This document shows positions 15,715 to 23,333 of a DNA stretch of 46,925 bases, piece by piece; within the stretch, counting starts at the first letter, position 1; each line of letters begins with the position of its first letter. The stretch covers positions 1 through 46,925 of the forward strand of contig CALVDG010000017.1 of the NCBI GenBank assembly GCA_944326255.1, written 5' to 3'. The notes beneath the pieces were generated by a model that saw only the letters and a list, made by a program, of their open reading frames with translations, was not told where the DNA came from and did no database searches. This DNA is from an uncultured Bacteroidales bacterium. GTDB lineage: Bacteria > Bacteroidota > Bacteroidia > Bacteroidales > UBA932. The position numbers were made by a program, and so were the translations under genes.

Positions 15715-15746
15715 TTTGCCCATCCGTTTTTTTTTTCGTACATTGC
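15715..15746 (+). promoter_or_regulatory. promoter with T10 spacer upstream of propeller lipoprotein gene
   Basis: TTTG (15715-15718), 20 bases, then TACATTGC (15739-15746), close to the Bacteroidota consensus TTTG-N19-21-TAnnTTTG. The 20-base spacer contains an uninterrupted run of ten T (15727-15736). The promoter begins directly after the stop codon of the preceding gene, and the start codon lies 25 bases downstream. Confidence 0.55.
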
Positions 15747-15770
15747 AGTGTTTTAAACTTACACACTGAT

Positions 15771-16856
15771 ATGAAACGACTGACTATCATCATGGCTGCC
15801 GCCGCCATCATCTTCTCATGCACTGACCGGACCACCTCCGACGGCATCCGCGTCATAGACGCCGACCTGACAGGCAAGGAAGTCATCGAGTTGAATCTGG
15901 CGGATCTGGAGAAGACTGTCCTGGAATACTCCGAAGAGAGCATTATCGGAGACATCAAGGATCTTGTCTGCACGGACAATGGAGGATACATCATCGCCTC
16001 AACCACCGCAAATAGCCACCGTCTGATGCAGTTTGACCGCGACGGCCGCTACATCCGCGACATCGGCCACCAGGGCCGCGGACCGGGCGAGTTCCTGAAT
16101 ATAAGATCCATCTTCATGCTAGGCGACACGCTGAACGTCGGCTCATTCCAAGGCTTCAACCACATCCTGCACCGCTATATCATCACACCGGACGGTTACA
16201 CCGTCATTCCCAGCTCCGAGAGCGGCGACCTCAGACACGGGATTATCGACATAACCGCAACCTCTGATATTCCGAACAGATACATCGTCAAGCATATCTG
16301 GAACGGCACACCGGGATGGAGCACCCCGCTCTACGGCATATATGACAGGGATTGGAACGTCGTGGACACCTCCGAGGTCAAATATCCCGCAGGAGGCTAT
16401 TCCACCGCCTTCCCCTTCTCCCACGTGGACGGAAGCATCTATATGGCATTCATCGGCTCGGACACTATCTACAGGACTGACGGAGAACGCATTGTTCCGG
16501 CCATCATTTACGACTTAGGCCGGAGCGATCTGCCCGCCGACATCAAGTACAACTTCGCCAACCGCTTTGAGTACAACCGTTCGCATCCCGACGACAGCAC
16601 GCACCTTTTCCATATGTGCTCGATGATTTCCAAAGACAAAGTCTACGCCGGCATGAGTACGACCAACACCATGCTGCTAATGGTCAATGACATGCGCAGC
16701 GGCAAATCCACATTCTACCGGATAATGGGAGAAAACGGAGAAATCGCAGATCTGCTCTATATGTTCTGTACTCCGGAAGGTAAGCCCTGCGGCATCTTCA
16801 TGCCTTCCGATGTAAGTGAGCAGAATCCCGCTGTCTACGACCTCTCCTCCCTATAG
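15771..16856 (+). CDS. 6-bladed beta-propeller lipoprotein (BF3164-like)
   Basis: A 361-residue secreted lipoprotein with signal and lipobox Cys at 17 (AAAAIIFSC). The body shows the propeller repeat style of the Bacteroidota 6-bladed family: GGYIIAS followed by LMQFDRDGRYIRDIGHQGRGPGEF, the strongly conserved blade motif. Proteins of this type are extracytoplasmic and of unknown ligand. It ends 6 bases inside the convergent cdd gene (stop codons overlap in 16851-16856). Confidence 0.88.
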   Translation: MKRLTIIMAAAAIIFSCTDRTTSDGIRVIDADLTGKEVIELNLADLEKTVLEYSEESIIGDIKDLVCTDNGGYIIASTTANSHRLMQFDRDGRYIRDIGHQGRGPGEFLNIRSIFMLGDTLNVGSFQGFNHILHRYIITPDGYTVIPSSESGDLRHGIIDITATSDIPNRYIVKHIWNGTPGWSTPLYGIYDRDWNVVDTSEVKYPAGGYSTAFPFSHVDGSIYMAFIGSDTIYRTDGERIVPAIIYDLGRSDLPADIKYNFANRFEYNRSHPDDSTHLFHMCSMISKDKVYAGMSTTNTMLLMVNDMRSGKSTFYRIMGENGEIADLLYMFCTPEGKPCGIFMPSDVSEQNPAVYDLSSL

Positions 16857-17336
16857 TCCGTTGAAGATAAACGGAAGAATATCCTCCACACAGGAAAATA
16901 CGACAATACGGCTGAGGCCTCCCACGATGACACGGACGGGGGCCTCGGCTCTTTTCTGGGACTCGGCGAGGACCTGACGGCAGGCTCCGCAGGGCCAGGC
17001 CGGCTCGGGGACCATCCGGCCGTCACGGCAGGCTGTTATGGCAATGGCCCTTACGGGCAAATGGGGATACTGCGCATGGGCCGCGAAGAGGGCGGTCCGC
17101 TCGGCGCAGAGGCCCGAGGGAAAAGCCGCATTCTCCTGATTGGCCCCGGTGACCACCGTACCGTCCGAAAAGAGCACTGCCGCTCCCACATTGTACTTGG
17201 AATAAGGGGCGTACGAGCCTTCCGTTGCCTTGACCGCCCTTTCCAGCAGCGAGCGATCCGCCTCCTCCATCTCCGCCATCGAGGCATATTCCTGATAATC
17301 TATCGTGAGTCTTTTCTGTACCATGGCATTTATCAT
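16851..17336 (-). CDS. cdd: cytidine deaminase
   Basis: A 161-residue homotetramer-type cytidine deaminase that converts cytidine and deoxycytidine to uridine forms for pyrimidine salvage. The zinc site is visible as CAER (replacing the HAE of other deaminases; here GLCAERTALF) and PCGACRQVL, with the substrate-binding N-x-E in TGANQENAAF. YAPYSKYNVGAAV near residue 45 is typical. Start at ATG 17336; ATG 17324 (MVQKRL) is equally possible. Convergent with the propeller lipoprotein. Confidence 0.94.
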   Translation of the reverse strand: MINAMVQKRLTIDYQEYASMAEMEEADRSLLERAVKATEGSYAPYSKYNVGAAVLFSDGTVVTGANQENAAFPSGLCAERTALFAAHAQYPHLPVRAIAITACRDGRMVPEPAWPCGACRQVLAESQKRAEAPVRVIVGGLSRIVVFSCVEDILPFIFNGL

Positions 17337-18216
17337 TTATTGCTTTGACGAGACAAATTTAACAATTCCGCCGGGAATTTTCTAACTTTGACTTAATAAC
17401 TATCTGCAACAGTAGCCTTACGGGGCGGGGCACCTTTCAAGGCTAAATCTGAAGTCTCTCTCGTCAAGGTATTCCCGGCTTTTATCCAATCGTTCCCGAA
17501 AACAGTCATAGCCAGGTCTCACGCTATCGACCGGACACATTGCCACAAGGCTCAGGCTGAGGCTTTCACTGGAATCCCTATATGTTTCACCTGAATTGTC
17601 ACTTTACATTTTAGTTGAGATACATGCGTTCTATGATAAGTGAGTGCTTTAGGTAATATATTAAGTGTCGTCATTTAACATTTTCCACAAAATGCAATAA
17701 CCAACTACCAAGCGGTTGCAACATACTAAAATGTAATGTGATGATGCGGCGGTCGTAAACGGCTTTAGCTTTCAGACAGCCCCCCCTTCGAGACACTGAT
17801 AGCCGGACAGCCACACGGTCATGCAGCCACATAGTCACACAGCCTGACAGCCACAGTCTGTTATGCTCATTTTTTCATATACCAGTATTCCACAGTGACT
17901 TACGCTGAGCGGGCGACTTACAGACTGAAGGCTGTCGATGCCTGTCTGTTATCCTGACTTTTACCCAACTCACTGTATGACAATACCATACGCAAATATT
18001 CCGATTACAGACTCGTCAGGGAGAAAATATGCTGACTGCGGAATAATCCTGCCACAGCTGCTTCCAGGCGCATTTACAATGAGCACGTTTCACAGTGCAC
18101 TGTTCTGTCTGTTGTCGGCATAACTCTGTAATCATATGTTATCCAGACAAATACCAAAAACAACTAATTACAGACTGCAGGCAGCGCGGTAAAGAATCAT
18201 TTTTGACATCGCTGCA
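17337..18216. other. gene-free accessory stretch
   Basis: About 880 bases without a convincing gene. It holds a -7-like TAACTTTG on plus (17383-17390), the inverted-repeat element at 17604-17736 (listed separately), a C7 run near 17779 and several copies of CAGCCACA at 17-20-base intervals (about 17807-17865). A 61-codon open stretch on minus (17421-17603) lacks a usable start near its beginning. No tRNA or known riboswitch was recognised. Confidence 0.5.
17604..17736. repeat. MITE-like element with 12-bp terminal inverted repeats
   Basis: TTACATTTTAGT (17604-17615) and ACTAAAATGTAA (17725-17736) are perfect inverted copies bounding 133 bases of non-coding DNA. Inside, near the right arm, the minus-strand sequence TTGCAACC...GTTAAATGACG matches, with divergence, a stretch at 46728-46788 on plus. 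No transposase is present. Small size, perfect terminal repeats and a second related copy suggest a non-autonomous element. Confidence 0.55.
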
Positions 18217-18289
18217 TATATTGTTGCATCTCGGCAGTGCATATTGAACAAAGTTCATTTGAATTGCTCTTGCCTGCACGCATTTTTGG
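18217..18289 (+). repeat. promoter-module repeat, copy 1 (decayed -7)
   Basis: First of two tandem modules. It starts ATATATTGTTGCATCTCGGC and contains the dyad TGAACAAAGTTCA (18245-18257), then TTTG (18258-18261), a 19-20-base spacer and CATTTTTG in the -7 place, which departs from TAnnTTTG. Related to copies at 18302 and 35203. Confidence 0.6.
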
Positions 18290-18301
18290 CCTGACGGCCA
18301 G

Positions 18302-18367
18302 ATATACTGTGGCGCCTCGGTATAGCAAATTAATTTGCTATGCGCCCGGTTTCTGCGTACATTTGTA
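18302..18367 (+). promoter_or_regulatory. promoter-module repeat, copy 2, driving HTH regulator
   Basis: Second module: ATATACTGTGGCGCCTCGG, then a perfect dyad GCAAATTAATTTGC (18325-18338, extendable to 20 bases at 18322-18341), whose right half contains the -33 box TTTG (18334-18337), a 20-base spacer and the -7 box TACATTTG (18358-18365). This is a full-consensus Bacteroidota promoter. The dyad overlapping the -33 box is a natural operator position. The ATG at 18370 lies only 4 bases past the -7 box. Confidence 0.7.
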
Positions 18368-18369
18368 CT

Positions 18370-19110
18370 ATGGATTGGGATTTTATCATACACTGCATAC
18401 TGGCCGTGGGGCTGTCGGCGGCTCTGATTGCACTGATGGACAGCCGCATTAAACTGAGGAAGGAGCGGCGGAAGACATCGATGTTCTACGGCATTTCCAG
18501 GGACCTGGAGGGGGACACATGGAAGCAGAAGGACGTTATCGAGGAGCAGAACGGTACGATACTGGAGCAGGACAGTACGATTCAGGAACAAAGCAGCACC
18601 ATACGGGAGCAAATGCACGAGATTGAGAGCCTCGGGGCAGAACTGAAGGAGAGCAGGGCCATGGCCAGGATGCTGCTGGAACGCGCTCAGGACGGCCAGG
18701 GCAGACTCACCGCCTTCACAGAGCGGCTGCTGATGCTCATCGACGAAACAGCCAACGTCCACTACGAAAGCGCATCCAGCCCCGCAACCCTCAGCCGCAG
18801 ACTCAAGGAAACCCTTCAGACCGGACTCACCGGCCGCGAAGCACTGAAGCAGATCGGCGACCTCATCGAGACCTCCTACCCCGGCTTTCTCAGCGGACTC
18901 TTCGACGACTTTCCATGGCTGACCGACGACGACCGCCTGCTCATCTGCCTGATGTGCTGCGGCCTCTCCCCCAACGCCGCCAGCGTCATCCTCGACCGCG
19001 ACCTCAACCGCCTCAACAAATGGAAAACATCCCTGGCCAGGCAGATGGGCCTCTCCACCCGCCTCTCCAAATACCTCAAGGACCGGCTGGCCTCCTGCCG
19101 CTGCGCATAA
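18370..19110 (+). CDS. membrane-anchored coiled-coil HTH regulator lacking TPR sensor
   Basis: A 246-residue protein from ATG 18370 (an upstream ATG at 18340 lies before the -7 box). Residues about 4-24 form one transmembrane segment (FIIHCILAVGLSAALIALM). Residues about 45-120 are a coiled coil with E-Q-x-x-T-I repeats (ILEQDSTIQEQSSTIREQ). The C-terminus (LIETSYPGFLSGLFDDFPWL, DDRLLICLMCCGLSPNAASV, LNKWKTSLARQMG) resembles the helical DNA-binding end of Bacteroidota TPR-TM-HTH signalling proteins. The usual periplasmic TPR sensor is missing, so what it senses is unknown. With the adjacent dyad, autoregulation is plausible. Confidence 0.65.
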   Translation: MDWDFIIHCILAVGLSAALIALMDSRIKLRKERRKTSMFYGISRDLEGDTWKQKDVIEEQNGTILEQDSTIQEQSSTIREQMHEIESLGAELKESRAMARMLLERAQDGQGRLTAFTERLLMLIDETANVHYESASSPATLSRRLKETLQTGLTGREALKQIGDLIETSYPGFLSGLFDDFPWLTDDDRLLICLMCCGLSPNAASVILDRDLNRLNKWKTSLARQMGLSTRLSKYLKDRLASCRCA

Positions 19111-19589
19111 CCTCACTGGAAGGCCTGTATACCAACTTTTTCACCTCTTTAGCTCTACCCTTCCGGATCACCCCTTCCGAAGGAGTAAGGAAATGCCGGG
19201 ATTTGGACACCCCTTCCGAAGGAGTGAGGGGATGCCTCGTACCTAATCAAAAAGGTGACGGGCAAACGGCACTTTCGCCCGGCACCTTCCGGATGGGGTT
19301 CCCGGGCAGGGCTGGCGAGAGAGACACCTGGGGCAGGTCGGCCCATAACGAATTCGAGAAGGTGGTGGAGAAAGGCCGTTTCACCCGGCACCTTCCGGAT
19401 GGCCGAAGGCAGGAATACTGATGGAGGACGCACATCACATAAATGCCACATAAACGCGATGAGAAAAAACTTCCGCAATGGCATAGATTGTGGCTGAAAA
19501 TCAGGGGCTGCCGTTTAGAAAAAACTTCCGGGGCTTGCCAGGCGTGGAAACGGTACTTAATTTTGCGGCCGACTGCTGCAGGCATACAA
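19111..19589. repeat. intergenic direct repeats
   Basis: Two copies of ACCCCTTCCGAAGGAGT (19170-19186 and 19209-19225), each with an internal CCTTC/GAAGG hairpin, and two copies of CCCGGCACCTTCCGGATGG (19278-19296 and 19384-19402) lie downstream of the HTH gene. No convincing gene is present; the overlapping open frames lack recognisable domains. Confidence 0.6.
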
Positions 19590-19855
19590 CTGGCAAACAG
19601 ATGACGACAGCAGACATACAATGAACAGAGAACGAACAAACTGCGAAATGAAAGTGTACAGAGGGTGAACAAACAACGAACAAATAGTGAACAGATAACA
19701 AAAGTTAACAACAGACAACAAACAGCGAACAACAGACAGCAGACAACAATCAGCGAACAGCAAACAACAAACAACTGACAGCAAACAGCTGACGACAGCG
19801 AGCAGACAGCAAACAGCGAACAACAAACAGCAAACAACAGACAGCAAAACAGCAG
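19590..19855. repeat. C/A-rich low-complexity tract
   Basis: About 265 bases dominated by ACA, AACA and CAGC words (for example AACAGCGAACAACAGACAGC), with very little T on plus. Units of about 7-8 bases recur irregularly. The tract ends about 45 bases before the ABC permease start codon, so it could be its transcribed leader. On minus it reads open as a Cys/Leu/Val-rich string without any real protein character. Confidence 0.75.
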
Positions 19856-19900
19856 CCCCCACAACCACCAAGCAACTTACCAAAGCCATAACACACCGCC

Positions 19901-22264
19901 ATGAGACGCATACACTTCAACCGCCACACTCTCTTTTCCACCGTCTTGAATGTAACGGGACTGACCCTCGCCCTCTCTGTATTCATGATACTGATGGTGC
20001 AGGTGATGTATGACTGGAGATACGACAGATGCTGGCCCGGACACGAAAAGATATACCGGCTGGAATATGCCGCCCAGGAAGACCTTAGTTCCTACAGCGT
20101 GAACTGGTCGAGACCTATGATTAACACGCTGAAGGATGCGTTGCCCCAGGCCGAGGCTGTCGGCACATATCTGTACAGCAAAGGGCAGAGTGCTCCTATG
20201 CGTGAGACCGGGACGGACAATCCTGGAATCACACTCAGGTACGCAGACTGCGACTACGGGCTGCTGAGGGTATTCCCATTCGAGTTCACCGAGGGCGACA
20301 CATCGATGTTCAAGGCTCCCCGGACTGCCGTAATCTCCGAAAATGGAGCGGAGAAGCTGTTCGGCAGCGAGTCTCCCATAGGCAGGGAGGTGGAATTCGC
20401 CTCTCCGGCCACCGTCCGGTTCCTTCCAAGGCAGTTCACTATCGTGGGGGTGTTCAAGGATTTCCCGGAGAATTCCAGTGTGGACAACGAAGTCATAATC
20501 AATATCGGGGACTTTTCCATCAACAATTACGGGGCGTGGGCCTACTACTGTTATGTCAGGACTTCCGACCATGAAGGGCTTCAGTCGGCACTGGATGAAT
20601 ATGCAGACAAGTTGTCCGGAGGACAAGAGGATTCCGGATTCAGGGGATTCCGGATCACCGGCCTGCACGATGCGTACTACAACTACAATTTCCCTCCTGA
20701 CAACATCGCCAAGGGCAACCGCAGCACCACCATCACACTATTCTCCGTCGCCATCCTCATCCTGCTGATTGCAGCCATCAATTTCATCAATTTCTCTATG
20801 GCGGCAGTGCCTTTCCGCATCAAGAGTCTCAATACCAGAAGAGTAATCGGAGCGACACGCGGAACCCTGATATGGCGGCAGCTCGGCTCGACACTTCTGC
20901 TGGTACTGGCCGCTTTTGTCCTCAGCGCAGGAGTGATGTCCGTCGCCGCGACCACAGGCATTGCCTCGTACATCTCCGGTTCGCTGAAAGTCCAGGACAA
21001 CCCTGCCGTGCTCCTCATCGGCCTGTGTGCTGCCGTGACCACTGCCCTGGCCGCAGGGATTTTTCCCGCCCGCTACAGCACCTCGTTCAACCCGGCGATG
21101 GTACTCAAAGGCTCATTTTCCCTCTCCGCCCGGGGCCGGAATCTGCGCACGGTGCTCGTCAGCATACAGTACCTGGTCTCTTTCATCCTGATTATCTACG
21201 CACTGTTCATCACCCTGCAGGTAAGATACATGAAAGGGTTCGACATGGGCTACGACCGGGAACATATCGTGGAGTTCAGCCTTTCAAACGAATCGGCAGT
21301 AAGGCGGGAGACTCTTAAAGAAATGCTGCTCGGAAACCCGGCCATCACCGACGTGACCTTCTCCGCCTACTCCATCGCCTCGGAGACAAAGATGCCCTGG
21401 GGCCGTCAGTACAACGGAGAGCCGGTACAGGTAGAGTGCCTGCCCGTAGACCGCAATTTCATTTCCTTCTTCGGTCTGGAACTGACCGGCGGAAGGGACT
21501 TCCTCCCATCCGATGACAACAATCCGGACGGCACGATGATAGTAAACGGGACTTTTCTCAGCATGCATCCATTCTACCAGATCGGTTCCGGATTCCCGGG
21601 ACACTCCAGCGGCTATGCGACGATAATCGGCTCCATCAGAGATTTCAACTTCAAGCCCCTGCAGCACAGTATCGGTCCTTTCTGCCTGTACAACTTCGGA
21701 AGCACCCCCTGGTGGCCGCTGCGGACGGGATATGCCAGAATAATTCCAGGCGACATTCCCGCCACATTCGGATTCATCCGGCAAAAGATACAGGAGACAG
21801 CCCCCTCCGTCAATGCCGAGGACATAGACATCCATTTCCTCGATGATACGGTGGACAGACTCTATGCCAAAGAGGACAGGCTGGGCCGCCTGATCAGCAC
21901 CGCTTCCTGGATTTCCCTGCTCATCTCCATCATCGGCATCCTCGGTCTCGTCCATTTCGAGACCCAGTTCCGCCGCAAGGAGATAGCCGTCCGCCGGGTA
22001 CACGGAGCCTCCGTCAGGGAGATACTGCTGATGATCAACCGCTACTACCTGACCATCACCCTCATCTGCTTCATCCTGACCGCCCCCGTCTCCTTCATCA
22101 TCATCCGCAAGTGGGTGTCCTCCTTCCCCTACCGGAGTCCGGTGCCGGTGTGGATATTCATTGCCGCTCTCGCCCTGACAGCAGCCGTCACTGCCGTCAC
22201 CGTCACCCTCTGCAGCCGCCGGGCCGCACTGCGCAATCCGGTCGAGTCCATCTCCAATGAATAG
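19901..22264 (+). CDS. ABC transporter permease, FtsX/MacB type
   Basis: A 787-residue integral membrane protein with two copies of the MacB periplasmic core plus FtsX domain. An N-terminal TM (about 18-38, LNVTGLTLALSVFMILMVQV) is followed by a large extracytoplasmic domain (about 40-270), three TMs (near 285-410), a second TM start (VSIQYLVSFILIIYALFI), a second periplasmic domain and a C-terminal three-TM block (SWISLLISIIGILGLV with RRKEIAVRRVHGASVREIL). This R-R-K-E-I-x-x-R-x-x-G-A motif is diagnostic. Such proteins move lipoproteins, lipids or drugs by mechanotransmission. No ATPase partner is adjacent, so the ATP-binding subunit must be encoded elsewhere. Confidence 0.9.
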   Translation: MRRIHFNRHTLFSTVLNVTGLTLALSVFMILMVQVMYDWRYDRCWPGHEKIYRLEYAAQEDLSSYSVNWSRPMINTLKDALPQAEAVGTYLYSKGQSAPMRETGTDNPGITLRYADCDYGLLRVFPFEFTEGDTSMFKAPRTAVISENGAEKLFGSESPIGREVEFASPATVRFLPRQFTIVGVFKDFPENSSVDNEVIINIGDFSINNYGAWAYYCYVRTSDHEGLQSALDEYADKLSGGQEDSGFRGFRITGLHDAYYNYNFPPDNIAKGNRSTTITLFSVAILILLIAAINFINFSMAAVPFRIKSLNTRRVIGATRGTLIWRQLGSTLLLVLAAFVLSAGVMSVAATTGIASYISGSLKVQDNPAVLLIGLCAAVTTALAAGIFPARYSTSFNPAMVLKGSFSLSARGRNLRTVLVSIQYLVSFILIIYALFITLQVRYMKGFDMGYDREHIVEFSLSNESAVRRETLKEMLLGNPAITDVTFSAYSIASETKMPWGRQYNGEPVQVECLPVDRNFISFFGLELTGGRDFLPSDDNNPDGTMIVNGTFLSMHPFYQIGSGFPGHSSGYATIIGSIRDFNFKPLQHSIGPFCLYNFGSTPWWPLRTGYARIIPGDIPATFGFIRQKIQETAPSVNAEDIDIHFLDDTVDRLYAKEDRLGRLISTASWISLLISIIGILGLVHFETQFRRKEIAVRRVHGASVREILLMINRYYLTITLICFILTAPVSFIIIRKWVSSFPYRSPVPVWIFIAALALTAAVTAVTVTLCSRRAALRNPVESISNE

Positions 22265-22312
22265 AATTTTTTCGTACTTTTGTCCGTTCAGGCCCACAGC
22301 TGAACTGACGAC

Positions 22313-23320
22313 ATGATACAGACACTGAATTTCAACGCAATCCGGACGATAATCAAGGGAGCGGCTGCAGCCGTGATTCTTTTGCTGGCAGTCATACCCG
22401 GCTACGGACAGCAGAGAATGACCCGTCAGGAATACATAGACCGATACAAGGAGACAGCCATGGAAGCGATGAGAACCCACGGCATACCGGCCAGCATTAC
22501 CCTGGCGCAGGGCTGTCTGGAGTCAGGGGACGGCAACTCCGACCTGGCCGTCAAGGCCAACAACCACTTCGGCATCAAGTGTCACAACGACTGGAAGGGA
22601 CCGACATACTACAAAAAGGACGACGACCCGGGTAGATCCTGCTTCCGCAAATACCGCAACGCCTCCGAGTCCTTCAAGGACCACTCCGACTTCCTACGCT
22701 ACAGGGACCGCTACGCATTCCTGTTTGATCTGGAAATAACCGACTACAAGGGATGGTGCTACGGACTGAAAAAGGCCGGTTACGCCACCGATCCCCAGTA
22801 TGCGGAGAGGCTGATCAAGATCATCGAGGACTATCAGCTCTACCGCTTTGATCGCGAAATGTACGCCAAGGCCGGGCAGAACCGCAATCTCCTGCCGCCC
22901 AGTCCCAACGAGATCATGAAGGTCATGGAACTCAATCCGGCCCGGAACTCCCTGCTCTACAAATATTCCCGTAACCGGACCATCTACGTCCGCAACGGAG
23001 TGCCGTACATTCTGGCCGGGAGCATGGACACATACGAGAGCATAGCCGAAGAGTACAACCTGTTCACTAAAGAGCTGCTGCGGTACAATGACCTCAGAAA
23101 GCCGAAGGAACTGGTTCCCGGCACTGTGGTATACCTGCAGAGAAAGAAGGCCAGAGCACAGAGGCACATGGACATACATATAGCCGTAGAGGGAGACACA
23201 TACTATGATGTAGCCCAGAGATACGGAGTACGCATGAAGCGGCTGTTCAAGTACAACGGCTATAAGGAAGGAGACATCCTGCATGTAGGGGACGAGATCT
23301 TCCTGCGCAAACAAAGATAA
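22313..23320 (+). CDS. glucosaminidase (GH73-like) with LysM domains
   Basis: A 335-residue exported peptidoglycan hydrolase. It has a signal peptide or TM anchor (about 15-32, AAAAVILLLAVIPGYGQ), a glucosaminidase domain (about 40-180) with ITLAQGCLESGDGNS and NNHFGIKCHNDWKGPTYY, where the Glu in LESG is the expected catalytic acid, and two LysM-like segments at about 218-265 (VPYILAGSMDTYESIAEEYN) and 285-333 (AVEGDTYYDVAQRYGVRMKR). It probably cuts between glycan sugars of the cell wall. A -7-like TACTTTTG lies at 22275-22282. Thirteen bases before mltG, so likely co-transcribed. Confidence 0.9.
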   Translation: MIQTLNFNAIRTIIKGAAAAVILLLAVIPGYGQQRMTRQEYIDRYKETAMEAMRTHGIPASITLAQGCLESGDGNSDLAVKANNHFGIKCHNDWKGPTYYKKDDDPGRSCFRKYRNASESFKDHSDFLRYRDRYAFLFDLEITDYKGWCYGLKKAGYATDPQYAERLIKIIEDYQLYRFDREMYAKAGQNRNLLPPSPNEIMKVMELNPARNSLLYKYSRNRTIYVRNGVPYILAGSMDTYESIAEEYNLFTKELLRYNDLRKPKELVPGTVVYLQRKKARAQRHMDIHIAVEGDTYYDVAQRYGVRMKRLFKYNGYKEGDILHVGDEIFLRKQR

Positions 23321-23333
23321 GACTATAGGCAAA

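Noticed and set aside
17421..17603. 61-codon open stretch on minus (VDSVRPGYDCFRERLDKSRE)
   Set aside because: Reads somewhat like protein but has no early start codon or recognisable family; possibly a gene fragment, not annotated.
17800..17870. Spaced CAGCCACA words as a possible CRISPR or iteron array
   Set aside because: Repeats are only 8 bases, spacing is uneven and no cas or rep gene is near.
18139..19116. 325-codon minus frame opposite the HTH regulator
   Set aside because: The plus strand has promoter, TM, coiled coil and HTH features; the minus frame has none.
19247..19864. Cys/Leu/Val-rich 205-codon minus frame
   Set aside because: Artefact of the C/A-rich low-complexity tract, which lacks stop codons in that frame.
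21284..22480. 398-codon open frame on minus across the ABC permease and glucosaminidase genes
   Set aside because: Runs antisense over two recognisable genes and is rich in G, D and Q without motifs.
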